Shown here piece by piece: positions 1 through 8,395 of a stretch of 64,000 nt of DNA. Location: contig NZ_JMKI01000021.1 in the NCBI RefSeq assembly GCF_000712295.1, positions 1 through 64,000 on the forward strand. The letters are read 5' to 3'. A model generated the notes under the pieces. That model did not search any database. It saw nothing but the letters and a program-made list of their open reading frames with translations, and was not told where the DNA came from. Both the position numbers and the translations under genes were made by a program. How positions within the stretch are numbered: the stretch's first letter is position 1; every line of letters starts with the position of its first letter. The stretch is from Synergistes jonesii. GTDB lineage: Bacteria; Synergistota; Synergistia; Synergistales; Synergistaceae.

Positions 1-878
1 TTATGTGGCAGACCGATGCAAGCAGACACAAGTGGTTTGGTGAAGAACACGGATATGCAACTTTGCACGCATATATAGACGATGCGACAGGGGTCGTTAC
101 AGGGGCGTTCTTTACTGAAACTGAATGTATGCGCGGCTATGCCGCGGCGCTGGAACAAGGGATGCTTGCATATGGATTGCCTCTGTCCATATACAGCGAC
201 CGCCATACTATATTCCGTTCGCCCAAGGAGTTGACCGACGATGAGATTTTGAGCGGAACGGAGCTGCCGCTGTCAAACTTTGGCAAGGCGCTGTATGAGC
301 TTGGTATAAAGCAGATAACGGCGCACAGCCCTCAGGCCAAGGGACGTATAGAAAGGCTCTGGAATACATTTCAGGACAGGCTCATCGCCGAATTGAGGTT
401 TTCATCCATCACAAACATCGCTGACGCTAATAAGATGATAGCGGAAGGTTTTATCAGCGACTATAACCGCAGGTTTGCAGTGCTGCCGCATGAGGACGGT
501 AGCGCCTGCATGCCTTTTGACAGAAGCATCGATCTCGGACTTGTTTTCTCCATAAGGGACACGAGAAGGGCCGGCGGGGGGAATACCATATCATACAAAG
601 GGGAGATATATACTCCAGAGGATGAAAAGAGCCCCGTATTTGTTCGTGGAAGAATACTGGAAGTCAGGGAAACCTTTGACGGGGCCGTTTACGTCATACA
701 AAACGGCATGCCAGTCCTAATGAAGAAGGTGTTTAGGGCGCAAAAAGCGATCGATGTAGGCGTGAAAAAGAAAGCAGGCGCTGTGTCACCACACAAGCCT
801 GCTTCGGACCACCCCTGGCGGGGTGGATTTAAAATCAAACCTGCTATATATAATAACACACAAACAGGGAGGGAGTGA
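1..878 (+). CDS. IS transposase, DDE integrase type (ISNCY/IS1202-like), 5' end cut by window
   Basis: The C-terminal 291 or more residues of a DDE transposase are present; the reading frame is open to the window edge, so the true start lies upstream. The catalytic triad is visible as D in QTDAS at the start, D in IYSDRH about 60 residues later, and E in KGRIERLW about 50 residues after that, followed by a C-terminal beta-rich region. The arrangement fits the integrase-core transposases of the ISNCY/IS1202 group. The family assignment is from memory of motif style and is less sure than the DDE call. The stop codon lies inside the first copy of a repeated end motif, so the gene runs right up to the element's end. 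Confidence 0.85.
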   Translation, partial: MWQTDASRHKWFGEEHGYATLHAYIDDATGVVTGAFFTETECMRGYAAALEQGMLAYGLPLSIYSDRHTIFRSPKELTDDEILSGTELPLSNFGKALYELGIKQITAHSPQAKGRIERLWNTFQDRLIAELRFSSITNIADANKMIAEGFISDYNRRFAVLPHEDGSACMPFDRSIDLGLVFSIRDTRRAGGGNTISYKGEIYTPEDEKSPVFVRGRILEVRETFDGAVYVIQNGMPVLMKKVFRAQKAIDVGVKKKAGAVSPHKPASDHPWRGGFKIKPAIYNNTQTGRE

Positions 879-926
879 CATTTTCTCAGAACAATTAGGG
901 TGACATTTTCTCTGGTTATTGACACC
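875..926 (+). repeat. Right end of the IS: tandem subterminal repeats
   Basis: GTGACATTTTCTC occurs at 875-887 and again at 900-912, 25 bp apart. It is followed by TGGTTATTGACACCCC. Two phased copies immediately after the transposase stop are what transposase-binding end repeats look like. The exact outer boundary and target duplication cannot be set without the left end, which is outside the window. Confidence 0.6.
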
Positions 927-1128
927 CCAAAAATTTTTGAACTTTTTGGCTGATTGCAAAACTAACTCCGACCTTTTTAGAACCCGACGCCGCCCCCAGA
1001 GCCTCAGGATTTTTGCTTTTAGATAAATTTCCCTGCTTTTGATATCCGTTTTTTTATATTCGTTATCCTATTTTGCGCCGCTTCGTCCTTAACATCGCAA
1101 ACATTTCCGCCGCCGTCGCGCGCCGTCC

Positions 1129-2304
1129 TCAGAAGGCCTTGACTTTTGTTTTCCCTTCGCTGCTTATGTTCTTCAGCACAAAAGCGGCCCACAGTTCGAA
1201 CGCGTCTTTGAAGTTCCACGGATTTTTACCGGTCAGCGCGCGTATTTTCTTTAAACGGTACTGCAGGCTGTTCCTGTGCATCGCGAGCTTCTCCGCGACT
1301 TCGCCGCTCGCGAACGGGGACTCGCACCAACCGAGGAACGTGTCGCGCATCTCCTCGTAGTCGTTGCGCGCGGTAAGCGCAGCTAGAGTCCTCTCCGCAA
1401 ACTCTTCGCGCTTGCCTACCGGCAGGAGGTCGAGCAGCGCTTCACCGGTAAGGTTCCTCGCCGAAAACACTCCGCTGAGGCCGAGCTGTCCGGCGAGGCG
1501 CATCGCGTCTCTTGCGGAGCGCAGCGACATCGCAAGGCTGTTGAGGTCGCTTGCCGGAAATCCGACGGCTATGTCGGCGGTTATCCCTTTGTTTTTCAGC
1601 ACTTCGATGAACTTTTTCGCGGTCTCCTCCACGTTCTGAGTTATTTCTTCGTTCGAGCCCTGCCTGTTCGGCGTGACGAAGACCGTCACGCGCCTGTTGC
1701 GCTGCGGGCATATCACATTGCGCGGATGGGAGAACGCCGAGCGCAGTTCCCGCACCATTATCTGGTAGGCGTTCTCGCTTGATTCGTCTTTCCAGCCTTT
1801 CATCTCAAGCACGACGGCCATGCGGCAGCGCGAAAGGGTCACGCCGAGTTCGCGCGCCTGCAGATTTATCAGGTCCCCCATCCCCTGCGAGCCGTCGTAG
1901 GAGGCGATGTTTTCGAAAAGGTCGCGCAGCGCGCGTTCGCGTACGAGGTTCGACTCAAGGAAGGCCTGTTCGCGCAGCATTATCTCCGCCTGTTTCTGCA
2001 CGAGCAGGCCGTAGCGCTCTACCTCCTCCGGGCTGCCCGTTATCGAGACGGAGCCTATGACCTTGTCGAAAAAGTGTATGGGAAGGGTCACGCCGGGATA
2101 GACGCCGACTTTTTTAGCCTCGTCGCTTTGAGTGATGAAGGTCTTGTTCTCTCTCATGACCTTAAGCGAGGGCTCGTGAAACGTACCTATCCTTTTCTTT
2201 ACGCTGCAGCCGATTATGACGGCGTTTTCATCGGTGACCAGCACGTTGTGTCCTATTACCTCGCAGGTGCTTTCCGCTATGTTCTGCGCCATTTTCTTGA
2301 ACAT
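1129..2304 (-). CDS. CdaR/PucR-family transcriptional regulator
   Basis: About 391 residues. The N-terminal part matches the sugar-diacid-recognition (CdaR) domain (AQNIAEST, GCSVKKRIGTFHEPS, YPGVTLPIHFFDKVIGSVSITG). A GGDEF-like middle follows, and a C-terminal PucR helix-turn-helix (LAMHRNSLQYRLKKIRALTG). The start is set at the ATG (MFKKMAQ), 5-6 nt after GAGGTGA; an upstream GTG would overlap that ribosome-binding site. It is divergent from the glycine reductase genes across about 190 bp, so it is the natural candidate regulator of them. The ligand is unknown, and diacids are known only for relatives. Confidence 0.8.
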   Translation of the reverse strand: MFKKMAQNIAESTCEVIGHNVLVTDENAVIIGCSVKKRIGTFHEPSLKVMRENKTFITQSDEAKKVGVYPGVTLPIHFFDKVIGSVSITGSPEEVERYGLLVQKQAEIMLREQAFLESNLVRERALRDLFENIASYDGSQGMGDLINLQARELGVTLSRCRMAVVLEMKGWKDESSENAYQIMVRELRSAFSHPRNVICPQRNRRVTVFVTPNRQGSNEEITQNVEETAKKFIEVLKNKGITADIAVGFPASDLNSLAMSLRSARDAMRLAGQLGLSGVFSARNLTGEALLDLLPVGKREEFAERTLAALTARNDYEEMRDTFLGWCESPFASGEVAEKLAMHRNSLQYRLKKIRALTGKNPWNFKDAFELWAAFVLKNISSEGKTKVKAF

Positions 2305-2497
2305 TCGAATCACCTCAGTTTTTATTCACAAGCATAGTTTAGCGCATATAATATATCATAATTATGTTCTTTTGGATAATGTTTTTTCAAAGTCCCCTGT
2401 TTAAAATTATGAATGAAAAGGCGATCAGATAAAAAAGTTATTCGAATGACGCTGCGTTTGTTTAAGCAAAAACAGCAATCTGAAGGAGGAATGCAAA

Positions 2498-3787
2498 ATG
2501 CGTTTGGAGTTGCACAAGGTCCACATCAAAGGGCTGGAATTTGCGGACGAAACTCGTGTGAAAGACGGCGTGCTTTATGTGAATAAGGCCGAAGCGGAGG
2601 CTCTCATCGCAGAGGACAGGAATTTCACAAAGGTAAGCGTCGACTTTGCACGTCCGGGAGAGAAAACGCGCATTATTCCGGTAAAGGACGCGGTGGAACC
2701 GCGCGTAAAGATGGGAAAGGGGAATTATTTCCCAGGCTTCGCCGCCCCTATGGGAAAGGCCGGGGAAGGGCGGACGCTCGTCCTTGACGGCGCGGCCGTC
2801 GTCACCTGCGGTCCGATCGTCGCGTTCCAGGAGGGCTTCATCGATATGAGCGGCCCGGCCGCCCCGTACACGCCATTCTCCGCCACTTACAACATCGTGC
2901 TTTCGGTGGAACCGGTAGCCGACCTGGAGAAGCACCTTTACGAGACGTCGCTGCGCGAAGCCGGGCTGAAGCTCGCGGTGTATCTCGCGCGCTGCGCGGA
3001 CGAACATGGCGCGAAGGCCGACGAGGTCGCGGTATTTGAAAAGGGAGACACGTTTGAAGAAAGCAAGAAGTATCCCGACCTCCCGAAGGTCGTTTACGTC
3101 TGCATGAACATCACGCAGGGGCTGTTGCACGACACTTATCTGTACGCGTGCGACCTGCGCCCGTCGATGCCGACTCTTATTCACCCGAACGAAGTCCTCG
3201 ACGGCGCGATGGTCTCCGGCAACTGCGTCTCCGCCTGCGACAAGAACACGACTTGGCACCACTGCCATAACCCGATAGTTCAGACCCTCTACGCACACCA
3301 CGGCAAGGACATCAACTTCCTCGGCGTGATTCCCACTCAAGAGAGCACCGTGCTTGCCGGAAAGATCCGCGCGTCGCAGATGAACCTCTCGATAGCGCAG
3401 CAGTTAGGCGCCGACGGCGTCATCGTATCCGAAGAAGGATACGGCAACCCCGACACCGACCTCTGCCTCAACGCGAAGAACTTCGAAAACGCCGGAATCA
3501 AGGCCGTCCTCGTCTCCGACGAATCGGCCGGTACGGACGGCGCAAGCCAGAGCCTCGCGGACGCTACGCCTGAGCTCACGGGCTTCATTTCGACAGGCAA
3601 CGTCAACGAAATGATCGAAGTCCCGGCAATGGACAAGGTCATCGGATACCCGGAATCGATCGCCGTGCTCTCCGGCGGCGCGGCGGAAAGCCTGCGCCCC
3701 GACGGCTCGATGTACGTCGAACTCCAGTCCATCATAGCCTCGACTGCCGAGATAGGCTTCAACAAGCTCGGCTGCGAATGGATATAG
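2498..3787 (+). CDS. grdE: Glycine reductase component B proprotein (alpha/beta subunits)
   Basis: 429 residues, the usual GrdE length. GrdE is the proprotein of the substrate-specific component B. It is cleaved before a cysteine that becomes the carbonyl (pyruvoyl-type) group binding the glycine amino group. The expected Asn-Cys is present at N242-C243 (MVSGNCVSAC), which would split it into about 26 and 20 kDa pieces. The conserved EEGYGNPDTD and DESAGTDGASQ segments follow. A strong AAGGAGG lies 8-9 nt before ATG. grdB starts 13 nt downstream, so the two are co-translated. A divergent paralogue at 20850-22157 lacks the NC site. Confidence 0.92.
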   Translation: MRLELHKVHIKGLEFADETRVKDGVLYVNKAEAEALIAEDRNFTKVSVDFARPGEKTRIIPVKDAVEPRVKMGKGNYFPGFAAPMGKAGEGRTLVLDGAAVVTCGPIVAFQEGFIDMSGPAAPYTPFSATYNIVLSVEPVADLEKHLYETSLREAGLKLAVYLARCADEHGAKADEVAVFEKGDTFEESKKYPDLPKVVYVCMNITQGLLHDTYLYACDLRPSMPTLIHPNEVLDGAMVSGNCVSACDKNTTWHHCHNPIVQTLYAHHGKDINFLGVIPTQESTVLAGKIRASQMNLSIAQQLGADGVIVSEEGYGNPDTDLCLNAKNFENAGIKAVLVSDESAGTDGASQSLADATPELTGFISTGNVNEMIEVPAMDKVIGYPESIAVLSGGAAESLRPDGSMYVELQSIIASTAEIGFNKLGCEWI

Positions 3788-3800
3788 GGAGGTAATGACA

Positions 3801-5114
3801 ATGACGATCAAAGTTGTCCACTATATCAACCAGTTCTACGCCGGCATAGGCGGAGAAGAAAAAGCCGACCATCAGCCCGAGGCGCGCAGCGGCGCGGCAG
3901 GCCCTGGACTCGGCCTTAAAGGCGCTCTCGGAGCCGAAGCCGAAATAGTCGCCACCGTGATCTGCGGCGACGGTTTCTACGGCGAGCACACCGACGAAGC
4001 GCGTGCGGAATGCCTGGAAATGATCAAGGAGCAGAAGCCCGACCTCTTCATAGCCGGCCCGGCTTTCAACGCGGGACGCTACGGCTTCGCCTGCGGCGAC
4101 ATTTCGGCCGCGGTAGCCGCAGAGCTGGGGATCCCGACGGTAACGGCGATGTACCCGGAGAACCCCGGCGTCGAGCTCTATTCGAAGAAGACTTACATAG
4201 TGCCCTGCGCCGACTCCGCCCGAGGCATGGGCAAGGCGCTCCCCGTGATGGCAAAGCTCGGGCTCAAGCTCGCAAAGAAAGAAGAGATGGGGCCGGCCCG
4301 CGTCGAGGGTTATATTCCGCGCGGAATCCGTAAATCTTTCTTCCACGAGAAGAGCGGCGCCGAGCGTGCGGTCGATATGCTGCTGAAAAAGCTCCGCGGC
4401 GAAGAGTTCCAGACGGAATACGAGATGCCGACCTTCAAAAAGATTCCGCCGGCAGCGCCGGTCAAAGACCTGAAGCACGCGACGATAGCGCTCGTAACTT
4501 CGGGCGGCATCGTGCCGGAGGGCAACCCCGACAAGATACGCGTCTCGTCCGCTGAAAGCTTCGGCGAATACGACATCTCCGCGCTGACGGACCTGACTCC
4601 TGAAAATTACGAATCGATCCACGGCGGCTACGACCGTCAGTGGGCTAATCTCGACCCGGACGTAGTAGTCCCTCTCGACATCATGCGCGAATTCGAAAAA
4701 GAGGGCGTATTCGGCAAGCTGCACGACAAGTTCTACGCAACGACCGGCACAGGAACTGCAGTCGCCTTCGCGGAGAAGTTCGGTCAGGAGATCGGCAAAA
4801 AACTAAAGGAAGCAAATGTTGACGCCGTGATACTCACCTCCACCTGAGGAACTTGCACTCGGTGCGGTGCATCGATGACAAGAGAAATAGAAAACACGGC
4901 GGGCATCCCGGTAGTTCAGATAGCGACAATAGTTCCCATCATGCTCACGGTTGGAGCGAACAGAATAGTCCCCGGCATTGCGATCCCTCATCCCGTAGGA
5001 AAGCCGGAGCTGGGAGAAGAAGTCGACAAAGCCGCGCGCAGAGAGGTAGTCATGCGCGCTTTCAAGGCCATGACGACTCCGATAACCGAACAGACCATTT
5101 TCGAGAAGAATTAA
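3801..5114 (+). CDS. grdB: Glycine reductase component B gamma subunit, selenoprotein (UGA = Sec)
   Basis: 437 residues when the in-frame TGA at 4845-4847 is read as selenocysteine (Sec349). The motif across it is TSTUGTCTRCGA, and the frame stays open on both sides, with canonical sequence after it (IENTAGIPVVQI to the C-terminus). GrdB is the catalytic selenoprotein that attacks the C-N bond of glycine, passing a carboxymethyl-selenoether to GrdA. The start is placed at the second ATG (MTIKVVHYINQF), 7 nt from GGGAGGT; the ATG at 3795 is only 1 nt from it. A naive gene caller would report a truncated gene plus a separate 79-residue fragment. Confidence 0.93.
4845..4871 (+). promoter_or_regulatory. 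Sec codon and candidate SECIS hairpin of grdB
   Basis: The UGA is at 4845-4847. Six nt downstream, TGCAC (4854-4858) can pair with GTGCA (4867-4871) around an 8-nt loop, TCGGTGCG. The same stem and nearly the same loop follow the UGA of the grdH-like gene (19770-19787). The placement fits a bacterial SECIS; the fold is drawn by eye. Confidence 0.6.
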
Positions 5115-5123
5115 CGCAGTCAG

Positions 5124-5158
5124 CGGCGGACGGAGAGTTCCCTCCGCCGTTTTCTATT
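5124..5158 (+). terminator. Intrinsic terminator after grdB
   Basis: CGGCGGA (5124-5130) pairs with TCCGCCG (5143-5149), followed by TTTTCTATTT. It separates grdE-grdB from grdX-trxA-grdA, so the second group probably has its own promoter or depends on read-through. Confidence 0.75.
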
Positions 5159-5290
5159 TAGCCTGCTTCTTTTTTGTAAAATATTGTCTAAAATACCTCT
5201 TTTGAGACATTTTTAGTGCTCTGCACAAATATTTGCTTTGCTTTTTGCTGTAGAATAGCATATCATACAAAAGGCGGCAGAGGTGATGAT

Positions 5291-5689
5291 ATGGAAGGAA
5301 GCAAATACCGTATTGTTACAAACAACGAATGGATAAAGGGCGACGCCTCTCTGCCGCAGGATATCGTCTTTGCCGAGGGCACGCCGATAGACGTGCTGGA
5401 CAAGGCGGAAGAACTGCTCCAGCAGGGCTGGAAGTTGGTATCCGCCCCTCTGCCGCCGAACGTTCCTATAATGCGCGGCCCCTATCGCTCGCTGGTGCTG
5501 GAAAAGAACGACCGCCTGTATGACCGAGACGGGATTTTGGAGATCGAAAAGGCAAGGACGCGCTATAATTTTGAGCGGAAAGACAGAAAACCGCCTCGCC
5601 CGTCTAAGGATTTCGGCGTCATAGACAGAGAGATGCTTATTAGGACGCTGCGCGACGCAGCTCTCGTCGAAGAGGGAAAAAACATTTGA
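5291..5689 (+). CDS. grdX: GrdX family protein
   Basis: 132 residues from ATG (MEGSKYRIVTNN) with AGAGGTG 5 nt upstream. The N-terminal (Y)RIVTNN and the middle segment VLDKAEELLQQGWKLVSAP are like GrdX, the small protein of unknown function conserved in glycine reductase operons. No membrane segment, signal peptide or metal motif is visible. It sits between grdB and the thioredoxin, the neighbourhood expected for GrdX. Its role is unknown; association with the reductase complex is inferred from context only. Confidence 0.78.
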   Translation: MEGSKYRIVTNNEWIKGDASLPQDIVFAEGTPIDVLDKAEELLQQGWKLVSAPLPPNVPIMRGPYRSLVLEKNDRLYDRDGILEIEKARTRYNFERKDRKPPRPSKDFGVIDREMLIRTLRDAALVEEGKNI

Positions 5690-5757
5690 CAGCATCTGCT
5701 GCTTCGCCGGCTTTGCTATACAAGTGAAAAATTATATAAATCACAGGAGGAGATATA

Positions 5758-6090
5758 ATGATAGCGCTTACAAAAGAGAATTGCGACGCCGAAGTTCGCG
5801 AGGAAAAGAATCTGCCCGTAGTAGTCGATTTCTGGGGGCCACAGTGCGTGCCTTGCATGGGGCTTATGCCGCACTATCATGAGATGGAAAAGGAGTTCGA
5901 GGGCAAGGTTAAGTTCACCTCCGTCGACTGCTCTTCAAATAAAAGGGTCGCGATGGGCTTCCGCGTAATGGGACTGCCGACCTTCCTCTTCTGGAAGGAC
6001 GGAGTAGAGGTGAAGCGCCTTTCAAAGGATGAGTGCACGGTAGAATCGATCAGAGCGGAGATAGAGAAGCTCGCTCAGGGTAAGCAATAA
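5758..6090 (+). CDS. trxA: Thioredoxin of the glycine reductase system
   Basis: 110 residues, a complete thioredoxin fold ([18 protein letters not shown], then [27 protein letters not shown] with the cis-proline). The active site reads C-V-P-C instead of the usual C-G-P-C, and Trp before the first Cys is replaced by Gln. CVPC-like sites are known in thioredoxins that feed electrons to glycine reductase. It has a strong AGGAGG ribosome-binding site. Thioredoxin reductase, which normally accompanies it, is not in this window. Confidence 0.9.
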   Translation: MIALTKENCDAEVREEKNLPVVVDFWGPQCVPCMGLMPHYHEMEKEFEGKVKFTSVDCSSNKRVAMGFRVMGLPTFLFWKDGVEVKRLSKDECTVESIRAEIEKLAQGKQ

Positions 6091-6151
6091 GCAGGGCTGC
6101 GGTCGGGGAAACCCGATTGAGCATAAATCACAATTAGGAGGTATCTTGTCC

Positions 6152-6628
6152 ATGGGCAAATTAAATGGTAAGAAACTTCTCCTGCTTGGTGAAAGAGACG
6201 GCGTGCCGGGGCCCGCGATGGAGGCGTGCCTCAAAGATTCCGGAGCTGAGATAGTTTTCTCCGCAACGGAATGCTTTGTCTGAACAGCAGCAGGAGCAAT
6301 GGACTTGCAGAATCAGCAGCGCATCAAAGACGCCGCTGAGAAGTACGGAGCCGAGAACTGCGTAGTGGTGCTTGGTTCTTCCGACGCCGAAGGCGCGGAG
6401 ATCTACGCCGAAACAGTTACTAACGGCGATCCGACGTTTGCAGGTCCACTTGCAGGAGTCCCGTTGGGACTTCCCGTTTACCACGTTTTTGATGAAGCCA
6501 TCCGCGAAGAGTGTGACCCAGCACAGTGGGAAGAGCAGATTTCCATGATGGAAATGGTCCTCGACCCGCCGGCGCTTGCGGCAGCCGTAAAAGGTATGCG
6601 CGACGAGTACAGCAAGTTCACACTGTAA
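6152..6628 (+). CDS. grdA: Glycine reductase complex protein A, selenoprotein (UGA = Sec)
   Basis: 158 residues with in-frame TGA at 6281-6283 read as Sec44. The diagnostic motif [12 protein letters not shown] surrounds it and matches the GrdA family, which is 150-160 residues long. GrdA accepts the carboxymethyl group from component B as a selenoether and, after reduction by thioredoxin, hands a ketene-level group to component C, which makes acetyl phosphate. The start ATG at 6152 is preceded by AGGAGG (6136-6141); an in-frame TTG at 6146 is a less likely alternative. Without UGA decoding only the C-terminal 110 residues would be seen. Components grdC and grdD do not follow. Confidence 0.94.
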
Positions 6629-6658
6629 CCTTCCGGAAAGGACAGAGGATTGTGACAG

Positions 6659-6696
6659 AAAGAGAGCTGAGCGTCAACGGCTCTCTTTGCTGTTTT
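6659..6696 (+). terminator. Intrinsic terminator after grdA
   Basis: AAAGAGAGC (6659-6667) and GCTCTCTTT (6680-6688) form a perfect 9-bp stem, followed by GCTGTTTTT. The T-run is only on the plus-strand side, so it ends the grd unit and not the converging minus-strand genes. Confidence 0.8.
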
Positions 6697-6704
6697 TAAA
6701 GAAT

Positions 6705-7331
6705 CTATTTTTGGGAGGAATCTCCGGCCGCTCGGGCCAGGCTCTCCCTCTGTCCGCTCTTTTGCAGCAGAGCAAGAGCCACGCTTAAGATGTGGGCGTT
6801 GTCGGTCCAGAGGAAGGAGGCGCTTGTCAGAAGCTTTTCTTCGGCTTCGGCGGAGGTAAAGACGAGATTGCCGTTAACTATCCCCCACTTTAGATCGCTC
6901 CAGCGGTACTTCTCCTGCTCGGAGCTCTTGAAGAGCCCTCTGCGCGTGATCGTTATGCCGCCGTCGCTGACGGAAAAATCCCCGAAGCCGTAGCTCCGCC
7001 CCTTGCGCAAGCCCGCGAACATTTCCGCAAGCATCCTCTTTCCCGCCGCGGCCCAGAAGCGCTGGGTCAGGTGCTCGTAAAAATCCTTCTGCCTCGTCTT
7101 TATCACGAATTCACGAGTCTCGGTGCCGAAGGCGGCATAGTACGAATATTTCGGGAAAGGGCCGCCTCGCTTCTGATCGACCCCCCAGCGGAGGCGCGTG
7201 ATCGTCTTCAGCGGGAAGAGCTCGCCGCAGTACAGAAAGCCGGCGGGCGTTATGTCGAGGCTCTTTTTGAACGGCCATACCCCGAAAGTACAGTGAAAAT
7301 CTATTTCCCTCTGCCACGATTTATTTTCCAT
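6705..7331 (-). CDS. Hypothetical protein, 208 aa
   Basis: I do not recognise this family. It has two similar-looking beta-rich segments (DITPAGFLYCGELFPLKTITRLRW and SVSDGGITITRRGLF...YRWSDLKWG). Each has the pattern 'strand, turn, glycine-rich strand, W' that suggests a duplicated PH-like or bacterial PH domain; this is inference. No signal peptide or transmembrane segment is visible. It starts 13 nt after the pseudopilin gene and is probably the last gene of that transcript. Confidence 0.6.
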   Translation of the reverse strand: MENKSWQREIDFHCTFGVWPFKKSLDITPAGFLYCGELFPLKTITRLRWGVDQKRGGPFPKYSYYAAFGTETREFVIKTRQKDFYEHLTQRFWAAAGKRMLAEMFAGLRKGRSYGFGDFSVSDGGITITRRGLFKSSEQEKYRWSDLKWGIVNGNLVFTSAEAEEKLLTSASFLWTDNAHILSVALALLQKSGQRESLARAAGDSSQK

Positions 7332-7344
7332 GACAAGCTGTCTC

Positions 7345-7818
7345 CTACGGTTTATCTTTCACGCGCGCATAACCTGCCGCGGAAACGGTAACGAAAAATC
7401 TTATATCCCTCTTCCTCTTTGATTTTACTATAAAAGTGGCGGCCGGGGTCAAAGTAAACCATCGCGACGAAAAATATAATTCCCTCGCGCCTTCGTAAGC
7501 GAGCGCCGCGTCGCTGAAGGAATAAGTTTCGTTCTTCAGCCTGCCGCCGGCGAGCCATATCGCCCTTATCGCATAGCCCTCCGCGCCGTCGGTGAGAAGA
7601 AATTTAAAATCCTCGCCCTCGCGGGCCGCCTTAGCCATCCTGTACTTTATCCACGCGCAGAAATCGCGCGCCTCGTTGCGGATCAGGCGCCGCTCGCGCG
7701 CGTCCGAATCCTGCGCCGTCAAAGCAAGCGTCGTCGCCGCGATTGCTACGATGACGAGCACGCACAGTATTTCGATGAGAGTAAAAGCTTCGCGTTTAAG
7801 TTTGCGGCTCCCTTTCAT
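7345..7818 (-). CDS. Prepilin-like protein with type IV pilin/pseudopilin N-terminus
   Basis: 157 residues. The class III signal is REA|FTLIEILCVLVIVAIAA: a basic leader, cleavage before Phe12, Glu at +5, then a hydrophobic helix. The residue before the cut is Ala rather than the usual Gly. The rest resembles a minor pseudopilin (GspH/FimT size). No assembly ATPase, platform protein or prepilin peptidase is nearby, so it must use a machinery encoded elsewhere. Its start overlaps the end of the upstream thioesterase gene by 23 bp. Confidence 0.75.
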   Translation of the reverse strand: MKGSRKLKREAFTLIEILCVLVIVAIAATTLALTAQDSDARERRLIRNEARDFCAWIKYRMAKAAREGEDFKFLLTDGAEGYAIRAIWLAGGRLKNETYSFSDAALAYEGARELYFSSRWFTLTPAATFIVKSKRKRDIRFFVTVSAAGYARVKDKP

Positions 7819-8233
7819 CGTCGATCACCGAGAGGAGCCATTTATAGAACGGATGTTCTACCCTGTAAAGCCTTCCTTCCGCGTCGGTGCAGCCGTGCCG
7901 CGTCCAACCCGTCGCCAGCAGCTTGCCGTCGGACTCGCGCGCGATCCTGTATTCGAACTTTATGCTGTAGACCTTCAGATCGGCGACGCGCCCCCACAGC
8001 TCGACGATGTCGTCGTAGCGCGCGGAGTTCTTGTAGCGGCAGTAAGCCTCGACGACCGGCAGCATGAGCCCTTCGGCCTCCCACTCTTTATAGTCTTTTC
8101 CCCATCCGCGGCAGAGCTCGGTGCGCGTCACCTCGAACCAGTCTAGGTAGTTCGCGTTGTAGACGATTCCCATCTTGTCGGTCTCGCTGTAGCGCACCCT
8201 TATCTTTGCCGCAAGCGCGTAATTATCTTCCAT
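7796..8233 (-). CDS. Acyl-CoA thioesterase, YbgC/4HBT hot-dog family
   Basis: 145 residues, a single hot-dog domain. The family pattern RVRYSETDKMGIVYNANYLDWFEVTR includes the catalytic Asp region and the YxxYL substrate-tunnel residues of the 4-hydroxybenzoyl-CoA thioesterase/YbgC group. The substrate cannot be told from the sequence. It has a purine-rich ribosome-binding site (TAGGGAGA) 8-9 nt before ATG. It overlaps the downstream pseudopilin gene, suggesting coupled translation. Confidence 0.85.
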   Translation of the reverse strand: MEDNYALAAKIRVRYSETDKMGIVYNANYLDWFEVTRTELCRGWGKDYKEWEAEGLMLPVVEAYCRYKNSARYDDIVELWGRVADLKVYSIKFEYRIARESDGKLLATGWTRHGCTDAEGRLYRVEHPFYKWLLSVIDDEREPQT

Positions 8234-8285
8234 TTTTTATTTTCTCCCTACGCTCTAAGAGCCTCCGTTTATAAAGCATATATTT

Positions 8286-8395
8286 CGCGCGGTCGAGGGA
8301 CGAAACGCCGCAGCGGAACATCCGCTCGGTAAGCGTCGTTTTGCCGGCATCGACGCGGGCAAAGACGCCTATCGTAAGCGAAAACCCCTCTAAAG
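8286..8395 (-). pseudogene. Relic of a Tet(M)/EF-G-like translational GTPase (P-loop only)
   Basis: The minus strand encodes LTIGVFARVDAGKTTLTERM, the N-terminal G1 region of ribosome-protection/EF-G-type GTPases (canonical IGVxAHVDAGKTTLTE). His of AHVDAGK is Arg here. Similarity fades after about 30 codons and the frame runs into a stop before the thioesterase start. No start codon with a ribosome-binding site precedes it, and it overlaps the 3' end of the nitroreductase gene. The rest of the expected 600-residue protein is absent. I read it as a deletion remnant. Confidence 0.55.

Noticed and set aside
4845-4847. Nonsense mutation or sequencing error in grdB
   Set aside because: The UGA is in the exact Sec position of the family, the frame is unchanged on both sides, and the same UGA context occurs in the paralogue at 19794 and a Sec motif in grdA.
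4875-5114. Separate 79-codon gene after grdB, and a 109-codon gene at 6299-6628
   Set aside because: These are the parts of grdB and grdA downstream of their selenocysteine UGA codons, not independent genes.
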